A DNA stretch of 64,000 nt, from NCBI RefSeq assembly GCF_000002985.6, contig NC_003283.11, positions 8,556,001 through 8,620,000 of the forward strand. The letters are read 5' to 3'. The translations under genes and the position numbers were made by a program. Within the stretch, counting starts at the first letter, position 1; every line of letters begins with the position of its first letter. Below, in pieces: positions 45,413 to 57,800 of the stretch. Source of the DNA: Caenorhabditis elegans. Taxonomy: Eukaryota > Nematoda > Chromadorea > Rhabditida > Rhabditidae. Under the pieces are notes generated by a model that was given only the letters and a program-made list of their open reading frames with translations, was not told where the DNA came from and did no database searches.

Positions 45413-46184
45413 TATGGAAGTTCAATAAAGTTAAACAGAACGAAAAAATAAAGGAAACTTGCCCTTTATCACATTATATATAAAACGGAACACACAGGTC
45501 AACCGGGATTGATGATAAACTGCGATCTCGGATGAAAATTCTTGGTTAAAACGGACAAAGTGTTTTTTATGTTACAATTAATGGAAAAAGAAAGTGCATT
45601 GTATTTGAACATGAATGAAAACTTAATTAATCAAAGCTTTTCATTCTCAATTTACAGATATTAATGTAAATGCTTTTTTTCCTGAAATCATTGAAACAAA
45701 TTAATTGACCTCCTTATTTTCCGAAACAGGGAATTCGGAAAGATTTATCAAGTCCAAAAGTTGAAAATAAAGATGACGTTAAAATATCACTTCCAAGAAA
45801 GACTTTTCTATAGTTTCATATAGCTTTAAGGAAATTGTTCATCTATGCAGCTAAACTATGAAAAACCCTTTATTTAAGAAAAAAGTGAATTTCATAAAAT
45901 TGTACCTAGTACAAAAATTTGGAAAATTCAATGTACTTTTGAGCACTAAAAATTCCTTTTCATGGCATGACGTAGAAGTTTGGAAGTTGATGATTTTTAA
46001 TACTAGTTCAGTTTAGACTTTCCTGAATATTTCTTCTGCTAAACAATACAACTCGAAAGAGAAAAATGTTAGAAAACCGAATTAAAAAGCAGCGTATATT
46101 ATATTTATTCTTTCAAAAAACCAAAAAAAAATTAAATTGTTAAACTTATACAGTATGCAAAAATTTTGATCGGATTCCGTAGGT
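45413..46184. other. Spacer between two small minus-strand genes
   Basis: Probable promoter of the Thr-rich gene (a TATATATAAAA-like word at about 45,475-45,485, some 65 bp upstream of its ATG) and 3' flank of the Tyr-rich peptide gene (minus-strand AATAAA at 46109-46104). No other feature seen. Confidence 0.5.
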
Positions 46185-46736
46185 TCAGTTAGATCGTTGA
46201 TAAGTTCCACGTGTCATTCGTTTAACCTGCTCGTTCATCACCTGAAATTTTCTACTACAAATATTAGGTAAAAAACAGAAATTGATACAAAACGGAGTTA
46301 TTTGCTTACCTGTTTGTGTTCGACTCCATCAGTGGAACGTTTTCCAAGAACATAATATGATGGGTAATAATAGTAATAAGAGTACGGGTAATACGAGTAG
46401 TATGGATACTGAAAATGTGAGAGTTACGGGGGCTTTTTTATATTATGGCGAATTTTCCATTAAATTGTATTAACTAAAAAGTAGGCAGTGCACGATTTGA
46501 GGTTTCTAGGAAAATATTCTATCAATCGAATCGATAGCGAAATTTTTAAAGATACTCCTAAAAGCTTTTTCAGTGACATTTTCTAAATAACTCACATAAA
46601 GATTATAATACTGTGCCTCGGCTTTCGGAATAACAGTGCATGCAAGCACAGTTAACAAAATCAACCTAGAATTTTTCATCGTTTCGTTCAATCTCACGTA
46701 AGCTCTCAAAATAACTCACCCGAATGTTTGATTCAT
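46185..46736 (-). CDS. Tyr-rich secreted peptide precursor with Gly-Lys-Arg processing site
   Basis: Four small minus-strand exons (46736-46720, 46665-46596, 46408-46310, 46241-46185) give 80 residues. It opens with a clear signal peptide (LILLTVLACTVIPKAEA). A tyrosine/proline-rich stretch follows (YNLYYPYYSYYPYS), then YVLGKRSTDG, and a short C-terminal tail ending TRGTYQRSN. Gly-Lys-Arg is the classical signal for dibasic cleavage and C-terminal amidation, so the product could be a Tyr-rich amidated peptide. YGGW/YGGY-type antimicrobial or neuropeptide-like families are distant comparisons only. Alternatively it could be a structural cuticle-type or mucosal protein. Each intron has good consensus sites and phases agree. 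A relic of the last exon lies at 44,155-44,211. Confidence 0.72.
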
Positions 46737-47594
46737 CTTCGATCGGCTTGTCCTTCAACTTTGTATCTTATCTCTTATATACTGATATTTTGGAATGCTC
46801 CGGGTTGGAAAACTTTTCTGCAAACAAAGCATAGTTTGGGGAAAACAGTTGAGAAGTTGAGAAAATCTCCAAAAATTGGCCGTTCCGTTTTATTTTTCTT
46901 TCTTTTCTATTTACCAAAACTTTCTTTTAAACCATTTCTTTGAAACTTCGGCCCTCCTTTTTCTTTCATTTCCAGGAATTCAATCGTTCAAAAATCAGTT
47001 TTAAACCGAGAATGTTGGGGAAAAAGAGCTGATATACGGAATCTTTCAATTTTTTGGGGAACCACTAGATTTGCTATGTTTGTGTGATCAGTTGTACTTT
47101 CACTTTGATATTTGTTAAGTGTCTATGTTTGCTTGTCTTTTAATGAAGTGGGTAGAACTGACTTTTAATGAAACAAATTGTTTTTGCAAGAAAATTAAAA
47201 GTTCAAAGAGGCTGGTTAGTCTCTTACTTTTCAAAAGTGGACTTTTTGACACATTGTGCCATATGGATTTGTTGAAATGATAAGAAGTATGTTACAAAAA
47301 CTGTTTTTAGTGGAACAATTTGAGAATTAAAATGTTTTTAATGGTAATAGTCGAATTGCATGAAAACCTTTTTTTCAAAGTTTTCAACCAATCCCACGTG
47401 GCTTCATTATAAGATCACTGAAACCAATGTTGTTATCTTTATGAAGTTGCGTATGTCCTTCTCGGTCTGTTCTCTTTTCAATACAACAACAATCTCTGAT
47501 TGATAAGAACCTACCTATCTGTTCTCTGTTGTCCATATAAACTCGTATAAAATCACGTTTTTTATACTTTTTAATTCAAACTCTCTACTGTAAA
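46737..47594. promoter_or_regulatory. Divergent upstream region, Tyr-rich peptide gene and hydroxyacid oxidase
   Basis: About 860 bp between divergent start codons. Near the oxidase gene there is a GATA-factor site ATTGATAAGA at about 47,499-47,508, and a TATA-like TATAAAAT at 47,546-47,553, about 45 bp before the ATG. GATA sites of this form commonly mark intestinal genes in worms (ELT-2), which would suit a metabolic enzyme; this is inference. The plus frames here are not supported as genes. Confidence 0.5.
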
Positions 47595-49080
47595 ATGACT
47601 CCGCCGGCTTTATTAACTCTCGATGATTATCGAAAATTTTCCGAAAAAAATCTAGTCAAATTGGCACGAGACTACTATGAGAGTGGAGCTGAACAAGAGG
47701 AATCTCTGAGAAGAAATATTTCAGCATTCAATAAGTAAGTGATTTTCTGATTAAATTATCGGCGATCTTATAGGGGAATTATGAACTTAATTTAACAGCT
47801 TTTAATCAAATATTTGAGAGCTTTCAGTAATCAAGCTTTCTTGAAACGACTACACAAGCACTACAAAAATTCGAATTACTGTATTTATCAATCCGTATGT
47901 AATTTTCAGTCTACTAATCCGCCCAAGATGTCTTCGTTCTGTTGAGAACATCGATACATCAATCGATTGGTTAAACGGAAAGAAATCTGTATTTCCAGTT
48001 GGAATTGCTCCGACGGCTTTCCAGAAAATGGCAACACTGGATGGAGAATTGAGCACTGTACGCGGAGCAGCTGCAAGTAATTCAATAATGATTTGTAGTT
48101 CGTGGTCTACAACTTCAGTTGAGGATATTGGAAAAGAAGCGAAAATTGTTGGAGCGACTATTTGGTTTCAGGTTTTTCAATGTTTGATTTGAATTGCAGA
48201 TTTATCAAGAATTTTCAGCTCTACGTATATAAAGATCGAGCCATCACTGAATCTTTGATTCATCGTGCAGAAGCTGCTGGAGTCGAAGCTCTTGTTCTCA
48301 CAGTTGATACTCCTGTTTTGGGACGACGTCTAAAGGATACCTACAATAAGTTTTCGCTCCCAAAACATCTCAAATTCGCGAATTTCGAGTCGAATACGCA
48401 GGCTGAGATGCCAAAGGGACATGTTGGCGAATCTGGATTCATGCAATACGTCAGCTCTCAAATCGATCCATCACTTGATTGGAATACTTTGAAATGGATC
48501 AGAACGTGAGGAAGGATCTTTGTTGATTTTTAAATAAATTTAACCTAATTTCTAGCAAAACTAATCTGCCAGTTATAGTAAAAGGTGTTATGAGAGGAGA
48601 TGATGCTCTCTTAGCACTTGAAGCAGGAGTTGATGGAATAATTGTTTCGAATCATGGTGGACGTCAGATGGATTGTACAGTGGCTACAGTATTTATTACC
48701 TGTGATAAAATGCAAATTTCATATGATTTGTTCTTCAGATTGAATCTCTACCAGAAGTTCTCCGAGCAGTTGACAATCGAATTCCTGTTTGGATGGATGG
48801 TGGCGTACGAAATGGACGAGATATTCTGAAAGCTGTGGCTCTCGGAGCACGAGGTGTTTTCGTGGGACGTCCTGTCCTCTGGGGACTTGCCACATCGGTA
48901 TTTTCTTTCTTCCCAGTAAGCGTCCAATAATCTGTGTCTATTAAGGGTTCCGCTGGTGTGTCAGCTGTTCTTGGACTACTTCAGTCTGAATTCTACCACG
49001 CGCTGCAACTTTCGGGATTCAGATCAATTAAAGAGCTCCAAAATGACAAGCATGCTATCGTACATTGTTCCAAGTTGTGA
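47595..49080 (+). CDS. FMN-dependent 2-hydroxyacid (glycolate) oxidase, HAO type
   Basis: Oxidises 2-hydroxyacids such as glycolate to 2-oxoacids with FMN, producing hydrogen peroxide. Six exons (47595-47734, 47910-48171, 48219-48505, 48556-48688, 48739-48897, 48946-49080) give 371 residues, the usual family length. Family marks in order: [24 protein letters not shown], the FMN-site block [45 protein letters not shown], the active-site SNHGGRQMD with catalytic His and Arg, then [15 protein letters not shown] and [16 protein letters not shown]. The C-terminus (CSKL) is a peroxisomal PTS1-type signal, fitting the known location of HAO1. The last intron is only 48 nt and uses a weak acceptor, ATTAAG. 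It converges on vps-60 with 175 bp between stops. Confidence 0.93.
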
Positions 49081-49255
49081 ACCTTCTCAATATCACAAGC
49101 ATTTATGTATAATTATAATGTACAGAAAAATATTCAACCGGATTTTGAAGTTTTTAAAGTTAAATTGCCATATAAACATTTCTTAGAGACGTAATTGGAT
49201 GTCAATGGTGCGAATTTAGTGAGCGATTGATTAAATTTACACGGAGGAAAGGGTG

Positions 49256-50125
49256 TTATGCTGGTAATTTCGGCAGTCCAAACTCGTCAACTTCTAGGCC
49301 TTCAGCAACTCGTGTCTTGGGTTTGTCGCTTGGGACTGTAGGTGCAGCGAGAGCCTCATCCAAGTAATTTGTATCCGACTCTCCGATATCCAACTCATCT
49401 CCGAGCATCGCCAATTCCGCTTCCAAATCAGCTTCGTCAATCTGAAATATTATCGTTATTCCAGTCATCGTGTAATGAAAAATTTTCAGAAAATTGTTAA
49501 CTTGTTATTTACAACTAGCTACGCTGAATACAGTTTTCACAGAAATATGAATTATAACTCACATCAGGAGTATCGTACTGCCTGCTCATTGCTTCTTGAA
49601 TTTCATTGTTCATATCCAACATATCTTCCATTTGGTCTTGAAGATCTTCGATTTGATCAATGTTCATTTTCTTGTATTCCTTTTGCATTGTCTTCAATCC
49701 ATCCTTCATTGCAGCAACGGTAACTTGGTTATCTTTCATGCCTTGGATAGCGAAATTGCTCTGATCCATGTTGAAGGCTTGTTGATCCAATTGACCTTTC
49801 TGGTTCTCGTACATTCGTTTTTGTTTCAGTACGCTGAAAAGAAATTTTGTATGGAATAAATGGGAAAGCCCTCTGCCTTTCACCCGGTAAATACCTCAGA
49901 AAAAGTGAGAAAAAAAAAATTAACTCACCGCAATGCTTTTTGCTTGATCAAGTTCTTGCTTGGACCTTCACGCATTTTTGACATTTGATCACGAAGTTTC
50001 ATAAGATCCTGATCGAGCTTCTGAATTTTCTTATCAATGCTATCACTTCTTGATTCGACATTTGAAATTGCATTGTTGAGATCTGGTGGTGGAACTTTCT
50101 TTCCTGTTCCAAAAATCCGATTCAT
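49256..50125 (-). CDS. vps-60: ESCRT-III subunit VPS-60 / CHMP5
   Basis: Snf7-family protein of 217 residues that works with LIP5/VTA1 to regulate VPS4 and multivesicular body sorting (family knowledge). Three minus-strand exons: 50125-49929, 49833-49563, 49441-49256. It starts [20 protein letters not shown], identical in pattern to CHMP5 proteins, followed by the basic helical core ([27 protein letters not shown] split over exon 1, [20 protein letters not shown] in exon 2). The acidic C-terminal half ([20 protein letters not shown]) contains the microtubule-interacting-motif region. The tail ends [14 protein letters not shown]. Length and order match the family. It is divergent to smk-1 across a 1.7-kb region containing CRE-like sites. 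Confidence 0.96.
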
Positions 50126-50444
50126 TCTGGAAAAAAGTAATAATGAATGAAAAATTGCAAGGAAGAGAGTTAAACGATAAGGTTAAATAAGCAATATGAG
50201 AGGCGGAGAAAAACATTTTTTTATTGCGAAATATATTTTTGAAGAAAATGATTTTCTCTGATGGAAATAATTAAACTGGAAGGATTTTTTTAAACGTAGA
50301 GCCAGCCATATATTTATTTTTAAGTAAATTAACGGTGGAATTTTAAAAAGACTCTCAAAGCCGAAGAAACATAAAAACTCGAAGGAATAAAATTAAACCA
50401 ATGACTCATTGAAATGTGTGTCTGCGTCTCGTTTATTTCTTCCC

Positions 50445-50452
50445 TGACGTCA
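50445..50452 (+). promoter_or_regulatory. CRE site TGACGTCA
   Basis: Perfect 8-bp palindromic CREB/ATF site about 320 bp upstream of the vps-60 start. A variant bZIP site TGACGTAA lies at 50607-50614. Occupancy is not shown by sequence alone. Confidence 0.45.
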
Positions 50453-51067
50453 CAATCGCTTCGAGACTCAGGGGGCAGTGCTGTTCGGTGCGTCGCGGTT
50501 CGCGCGCGTCTCCCGTTTTTCGCTTTTTTTTTCTCTTTTTTCTCTCCTCTCTCTCACCCATTTTTTTATCAAATGGCGAGCCTCTTCCCTTCTATTCGCA
50601 GTGAAGTGACGTAATCGATTTTGGGCTGCCTGCCAATTTGTTTTCAAAACCCCATACAGCCGTTCCTTTTTTAAATGTTTATTTTTTCGGCTCATTGCGT
50701 TTAAATATCATAAGCAAAATCCAACTAAATTGTACCAACTGGTGATTTTTCCCATCTAAAATGGCGTACGCGCGCGAAATTGTAAAATAATTGGGATTAA
50801 TAGTTTCTTAGTGTTTATAGATTGAATGTTCAGTAAAATACATGTTAACCAAGCATAAAATAAATTTTTGTTCAAGTTTTTCATATCAGCTCATACGAGG
50901 AAAATCTGTAAATCTGGCAGACATGCCGGTGGAGTTTTTGTTTGTTGTATTCCACAGTTGCAGTGAAGAATGAGGATTTAATTATTTAATTTGCGAATAA
51001 AAAATCTGTGAGAAATATAAATCATAAAGTTAAAGCGCTTTTTTGAAAATTAGACGCCGTCCACTTT

Positions 51068-51175
51068 TAGTATTCCACCAGAAATTAGACTAGCGGGCCC
51101 TATGGGGCCCGCTAGTAGAGGTGGGGTTGGGGCAAGTCCGCTAGCTGGCGCGGTAGTATTCCACCAGAAATTAGA
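51068..51175. repeat. Direct repeats flanking a GC-rich perfect hairpin
   Basis: A 22-bp word (TAGTATTCCACCAGAAATTA at its core) occurs at 51068-51089 and again at 51154-51175. Between them is a 28-bp perfect palindrome ACTAGCGGGCCC-TATG-GGGCCCGCTAGT (51089-51116). The GC content is far above the surroundings. This could be a remnant of a transposable element; terminal hairpins near a CTAGT end are known in Helitrons, but I cannot confirm that family. Confidence 0.75.
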
Positions 51176-51801
51176 AATATTCCTCAACTCGAGAGGATCA
51201 TGAATAAAAAGCAGAACTGCGTGAAAATCGTGATTTTTTTGCAGGACCAATTTTTAAAGCATAATTGCTTAAACTTGGAAAGACTGTTCGCATGTTTTGA
51301 ACTATAAATAAATATTCATTTTAAATTTGATTAAAATTCCCTACTTTCTACACATGAAAATCCTAAAATATACGCCAAATAGTTATTCCCACGCCGACCA
51401 ACGTTCAATTCTAAAAAAAAAATCGAGCGCACATACGCACCTTCCGACCAAATCTATTTATTTTTAAAAAATGAGATGAGTTAGCAACTGACGATCAAGC
51501 GTCTACTCTCTATCTCTCACTTCCTGCGCCTCTCTGTACTTCGATCGACATTCATTTTTCTGCCTTTTTCGGTGACCTTGAACCAAGTGTTATGACGAAC
51601 TGAAGTTGATAATGGGGTCACATTTCATACTTTCTTCGCGGGTCTATGAAAATGTTACGCGTGTTGTGATTAGTATCAGAATTTTATTTTTTTTAATAAT
51701 TCAGGATAACTCCTCTTTAATTTTTATGCTCAGACATCACTCTTCCGATTTGGAATTGTAGTTACATTTTCGGAATTTATTAATTATCTCTAATTTAAGG
51801 A

Positions 51802-54800
51802 ATGTCGGACACAAAAGAGGTATCTGATGATCCGATGGAGCTTGGAACGAGTTCAACAGTTATCGCTAAGGAGGAAAATGACAAGGTGAGGAAAGGTTGT
51901 TATTGTTGACTCTGCACGTTTAGTTTTCTAACTCACAATTTCTCGACCACCTTGTTTGTACGGATATTTTCCGTAGTCTGACAGAGTGCGAGAGAGTTCG
52001 AGAGTAAGAAGATTTCATTATGAATTGGTGAGGTCATAAAGACGATTTCGCCGAGAAATCCCCGATATCCTCACAGGAATTAGCTAAATATATCAAAGTT
52101 TTTTATTTTCAGGAAAGCCTGAAAAGAATGGAAGTAGACGATGAGAAAGAACCTGAAGAAGAAATCGTTGAGAAAACTGAAGAGAAACAGGAAGAAGAAG
52201 ACGTGACAGTAAAGCTAGAAGATGAAACAGAAACTGAGGTGGAAAGTGTGGATGGTGGTCAAGAAGAAAAAGAAGTTGTTGATGAAAAACAGGTGGATGC
52301 AGAGCGAGTAAATACCAAAACAGAAGAGTTATCACCGAAAAAAGAAGTTAAAGCGGAGGAAGATCCTGAAACTGAAACAAAGAAGAAGGATCCTTCTGAG
52401 CAAACGAATGGTCAGGTCAAAAAGAAAAGTGATAAGCAGAGTCCAAAAAAGAAAGAGAAATCTGAGGGAAAAGAAAATAGTCCCGGCTCAAAGCTCACCA
52501 ACAGAGATCATATTCTTGACCATCTTGATATAAAACGAGTAAGTAAAATGAAAAATTGAATTAAAAAGATATAATATGGTTTCAGGACGCAACCAACCGT
52601 GTGAAGCTTTACGTTCTCTGCGATCAACGAATCTGGGAGGACCGAGGTACTGGTCATGTCGTCACTCATCAGTTATCAGCTGAAGATGGAGCTCCGTCGA
52701 ATGCTGGAAATACAATGGTCCTCGTCCGACTTGAGGGGCAAAGTGAGTTTATTCGAGAAAAAAACGACTAAAATTGAACAACCGAAAATGATCAATTGCA
52801 ATGTTTTTTGTTTTCTAGATAAAAACATGCTCGAGTCACGGATTCAGATGGACACAGTCTACCAAAAACAACAGGTGAGAATTTCAATATTAAATGACTC
52901 TAAACGTAGGTGGTGGTGAGGTAATACATACACAGTGGTGCTCACAATTTTATAGCTTTCTTTTTATAACCTTCTTGAACAGATATGAAAATTCCAATGG
53001 TGTGATTGTGCAGCAATTTTTTGAACTGATATACAATTTTTTAAAAATTAACGAACGTCCTAACTAATCTAATTTCTTGCATCATTTTTCAAGAGAAAAG
53101 TTAAAAATATTTAGTTTAGATTTTATGTTTCGAAAATAGATTTTCATGATTAATCATTTGAAAAAACCCATAATAATCGTGAGCCGACTTTTAAATTTCT
53201 TTTAAAACTAAAATTGAGCTCAATCAACCCCCCTCTTTTAAAAATTTAATGTTTTTCGAAATTATTTGTGTCCAGTTTCCAGTTAATAGTTTTGCTTGTT
53301 TCCTAGAATTTTCTTTGCTCTTCTCCGTCTCTTTTCTGTTGTTCCGACCCGTAAAGTGACACAATATGGTCAGTCTGTGCTATTCCTTTCTTCGTTCCTA
53401 ATACATTTCTCCCCTTGCATTTTTCTCGTTCCCGAGAGTTTCGTAAGAGATTTATTTCGCTTTTAAAATATTTTTTAATATTCAGGAAGAACGATCTACT
53501 TATTTTGTTGCTAAGCTATGATAGTATAGTCGGTCGCCGCTACAAAAATTTTAAATTTAGTTTCTTCTCTTTACATTTTTTAGTTGCTCATTTACACAGT
53601 AAAGTTTTGCTAGAGGATTGCCTATAGCTAATGATCGTCGACTATCTATGAAATGAACGAAAATATTATTTTCTAAACATAAGCCGAACAGAATTCCCAC
53701 ACGGATTATTAATTTGTTGTGATTGAAATAGAGAAAAAAACGTTCAGCGCTTTGTTGTGAGCTTTAAAAATTGCTTGAGTAGTGTATCATTTCTATACTT
53801 TTTTCCCATTTTCGATGGGCTTCTCAATTGAAATGATTGTTATGAGATATCGACGAGCGGTGTGTGAGTCTTGTGGCAAAGAAATAGCAGAAGCGCATGT
53901 GACGCCGCGCTAGCACGCAGAAAGATATGCCGAAAAAAGCGACGAATATTGGGCAGCAACACCAGTGGCTTGAGTCACAGTAGAAGAAACGCGTCTGTTA
54001 TGGAGTGTGTTTTAGAAAGAGCGTACGTAAATAGGAGCGTGTTCACATGCCTTCATCCTCTATCCGTCCTGGGGTGCCTACCATCCATGAGAAGCGACAA
54101 AGAGAGGGCAGCCCTTCCGAATAGAAAACGGAGAAGAGGCAATGTCATCGTGGTCGTCGTCTTCGTTTTTCGGATGCTGTCCGTCCGGGCTTCTTACTGC
54201 AGAAGCAGTAGCAGCAGACATATTCGTTCTCTTCAAGTGATCCGCCCATGTTTTCTTCGTATCTGAACACTTTGAATTGTACTACTCTTCCTTGTTTTGT
54301 TGTTCGAAGAAGAAAATAGAGCTTACACAATCTCAAAATACTCTTACTTGCTTTTAAAGAAAATCTAGAAGTTCACAATTGGAACGGTGCTTTTTCAATG
54401 TAAAAAAAGAAGAGATTTTATGATTCATCGAGGTGTTGTTCGTCGTGTTTACAATTCACACTTGCATCATTTCATTTCCATTCGTCACTCTGATTTGTTC
54501 AGTAGAACATCTTTCGTACAGTTCTTACAATCAAAAATACCGTTTTGCATTCATTTGTTCATTTTTATCCTGATGAGATTTTCCCACTAGAAACATTGTC
54601 TTTAGCACGAAATTGATTTTGATGAAAAAGGTTTTGTTGCATGTGAGCATTTTTGTGTGCGCAGTGTCGACGACTCCAGACGACTTGCCACCTCCTTTCG
54701 ATGTCTTATCTGGTTGTTCTCTTCTCCTTTTACCCAAGCCCGCCACCAGCATTGCAGTTTCGTCGTTTTCCTCCTTCTATTCTTTCCATTTTGCTGCCCT

Positions 54801-57800
54801 CCCGGCATCTCTATCTCACGTGTTTTTGAACACGACGCGTCTCCTCGCACCCATTCAACAAACTCACTTTCACTTTTGTCTCTTCTCCTCCATCTTCATG
54901 CATTTTATCCTTTGCTTCAACCACAATTGACAAAGTTTAACTTGTTTTTTATCGACAGTGTCTGAAATATGTCGGAACCTTCTTCCTCAACCTGCTCTTC
55001 TCCGTCAACATCGTCATTTTTCGATTTTCCAACATCTTCATCAACATCCTCACCGACTACAAGTGAGAACAATGGCGGTTCTCGTCCTGTCTTCTCATAT
55101 GGCAATTTCTGTCATATTAACATGTTCGAAAATAATGTTAGTGATTCCAGTTTCAAAAAATTTACAGAGCACCTTGTGCGATAAGAAAAGAGTGAAATGT
55201 ATATTAAAATGTAAATAAACGTCATAGCAGCAAACAAAAAATGAGCGGTTAGTGTAGGGAGGGTGCATTGTGGTGTAACCTTGATTGCTCTATGAGTGAG
55301 AGAGAGGTTAGTGCGACTACATACAACCCGTGATCAACTCATCCAATCAATTTGCAATTTTTATATATTGTTTTTTTTTAGGAAACTCTAATTGTTTGGT
55401 CCGAAACCGATGTGATGGATTTGGCATTATCATTCCAAGAAAAGTCGGGATGCGAAGAATTATGGCAAAAAATCTGCGAAGTACAAGGGAGAGATCCTGG
55501 AGATCCTGATGCCACTTTCGATGACGGAGACGACAGTGATGTTGGAGAAATGCCATCATCTGCTAGTCGCCTACAACTTCCGCCAATTGAAATTGGGAGG
55601 CTGGGTGAGCTTGATGCGCTTCTTCATATGCATCTTACGACAAACAGTGCCAGGGAAAAAATGACTCTTGCTATAGAAAACGATAAGTAAGTTTTTTAAT
55701 TGATAAATAGTAATTTTCAAAGATATTCTCTCACTTGTGGGAATTTTGCTTTATAATATTTCAATTGAGCGATTTATAACAAAAAACCGTTTTTCCTCTA
55801 TCGCAGAAAAAGAAAATACGGTAGTTTAGGTTTGAGAAATGTTTGTAAAATATTGAATAGATCCGACAATGCGGCCGGATTATTTTTTCTTCATAAAAAA
55901 TATACCTTTCGAATCATTCTGATAATTTTGATTGGATCAAATTTATTTTATTTTGGCCTACATATGTTTAATACTTGGTAAAAATTTATTCACGGAAAAG
56001 AATAGTTGAGAAATGTTCGGGAATGTAAATTTCAGACTTAATCCTGCCCAATTTTCGGTGTTTTTTCCAACATTTTAAATACTCTTTCTCATTATAAGGA
56101 ATCATAAAATCATAATAAAGCAACATTCCCACATTTGACAGCCAGCTTCAAAAATACACTCAAACTTTTTATTTACAGTGTCGTTACAAAACTTTGTGAA
56201 GTTTTCCGGATGTGCGAAGATATTGAACATACAGAAGGACTACGAACTTTTTATTCAATCGTGAAGAACCTGTTCATGCTCAACCGAAACACTGTTATCG
56301 AAATGCTTCTCGACGATAATAATATCAAAGACGTAATAGGGATGTTTGAGTTCGATCCGGCTTACAAACATCCAAGGAAGCACCGTGATTTTGTCTATAA
56401 AAAGGCCAAATTTCGCGAGGTTTTGAACATTTCATGTGACGAACTTCGCGACAAGATTCATCGGCTCTACCGTGCTCAATACATTCAGGATGCGTGTCTT
56501 CCCAGTTTGGGACTTTTCGAAGAAAATCTTCTCTCCACACTTAGTAGTCATGTATTTTTCTGCCGTGTCGACATTGTAACGCTACTTCAAAAAGACAAAA
56601 AAGCAATGTCTGAGCTTTTTGGGCAACTGATCAGTGAAGAAACAGATGTTATTCGTCGGCGAGATCTGGCACTTTTCCTAAAAGAGATGATTAGCCTAAG
56701 TACCAGCATCCCATCAAACGGACCAGCCGCGACAAAGGAAACCTTTTTCAAAGTAGTGTGATAGTGATTTTCGACTTATCTATAATGTAAATTTGTAGTT
56801 ACAGCTCCAGAACATGTTCAACTCTGAGATTTTGGATTCGCTGGAGCCTTGTTTCAAATCACCTGATCATGAAACAAGAGCAGTAATGGTGGATGTACTT
56901 CGAACAATGGTCGATGCGAATGCTCAAATGATCCGTGACTTTCTGCTCAAGCAATCCAAAACGAAAGACAAAAATGAGGATGTGCTGCTGAATATGATGA
57001 TCAGACATTTGTTAACTGATATTGATGTTCATTTGACGTCTGGATCAGAGATTGTTTTGGTATGTTGAAACAAAAAATTTTAAAAATAAATTCGGGAATT
57101 TCAGATTATGAAAACTCTGCTAGATCCCGAAAATATGACAACAGTGAAATCAGAAAGAAGCGATTTCTTGCAGCTATTCTACAATCGTTGCTACGAAAGT
57201 CTTCTAAAGCCAATTCTTGAGAATGTCAGCGGAGGAAATATCAAAAAGGATGATTACATGATTGCCAATCGTCAATCGGTTATTCTTCGACTTTTAACAT
57301 TCTGCGTAGAACATCACTCATTTTCAATGCGACAACGATGTGTATCAAATGATTTGATGAATAAGGTTCTTGTATTGCTCAAGTCGAAGCATTCATTCCT
57401 TGTCTTGTCTGCACTGAAGCTTCTTCAACGTGTGGTTACTGTCAAAGATGATAAATACATTCGGTACATTGTGAAGGAGAAGGTTCTGGACCCAGTCATG
57501 GAATGTTTCCGTAAAAATGGCAACCGCTATAACATTATCAACTCTTCTGTCTTGCATTTGTTCGAGTTTGTGAGAAGCGAAGATGTTCGTCCACTCATAA
57601 AATATGTTGTCGAAAATCATATGGAAGTCGTTGATTCTGTAAACTATGTAAAAACATTCAAAGAGATCAAGATTCGATACGACCAACATCGTGATCGTGA
57701 AGAAACGATGAGCGTTCGTTCTGAGGACAACTCATTGGCAAGTCCACGAAGTTTCCGCAAGGATCGTAATGAAGATCAATGGTTTGATGAGGATGAAGAC

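Larger units (their letters stand above)
50126..51801. other. Divergent intergenic region vps-60 / smk-1
   Basis: Contains two CRE/bZIP-type sites, a pyrimidine-rich GC-containing segment at 50,490-50,600 with the feel of a promoter, a direct-repeat/hairpin structure at 51,068-51,175, and a second TC-rich segment at 51,510-51,560. No coding frame with support. An acceptor-like TTTAAG precedes the smk-1 ATG closely. Confidence 0.5.

Noticed and set aside
53871-54266. 131-codon Arg/Cys-rich plus frame in smk-1 intron 4
   Set aside because: Composition follows local GC content; not joined to smk-1 in phase and no domain seen. Kept only as possible internal promoter sequence.
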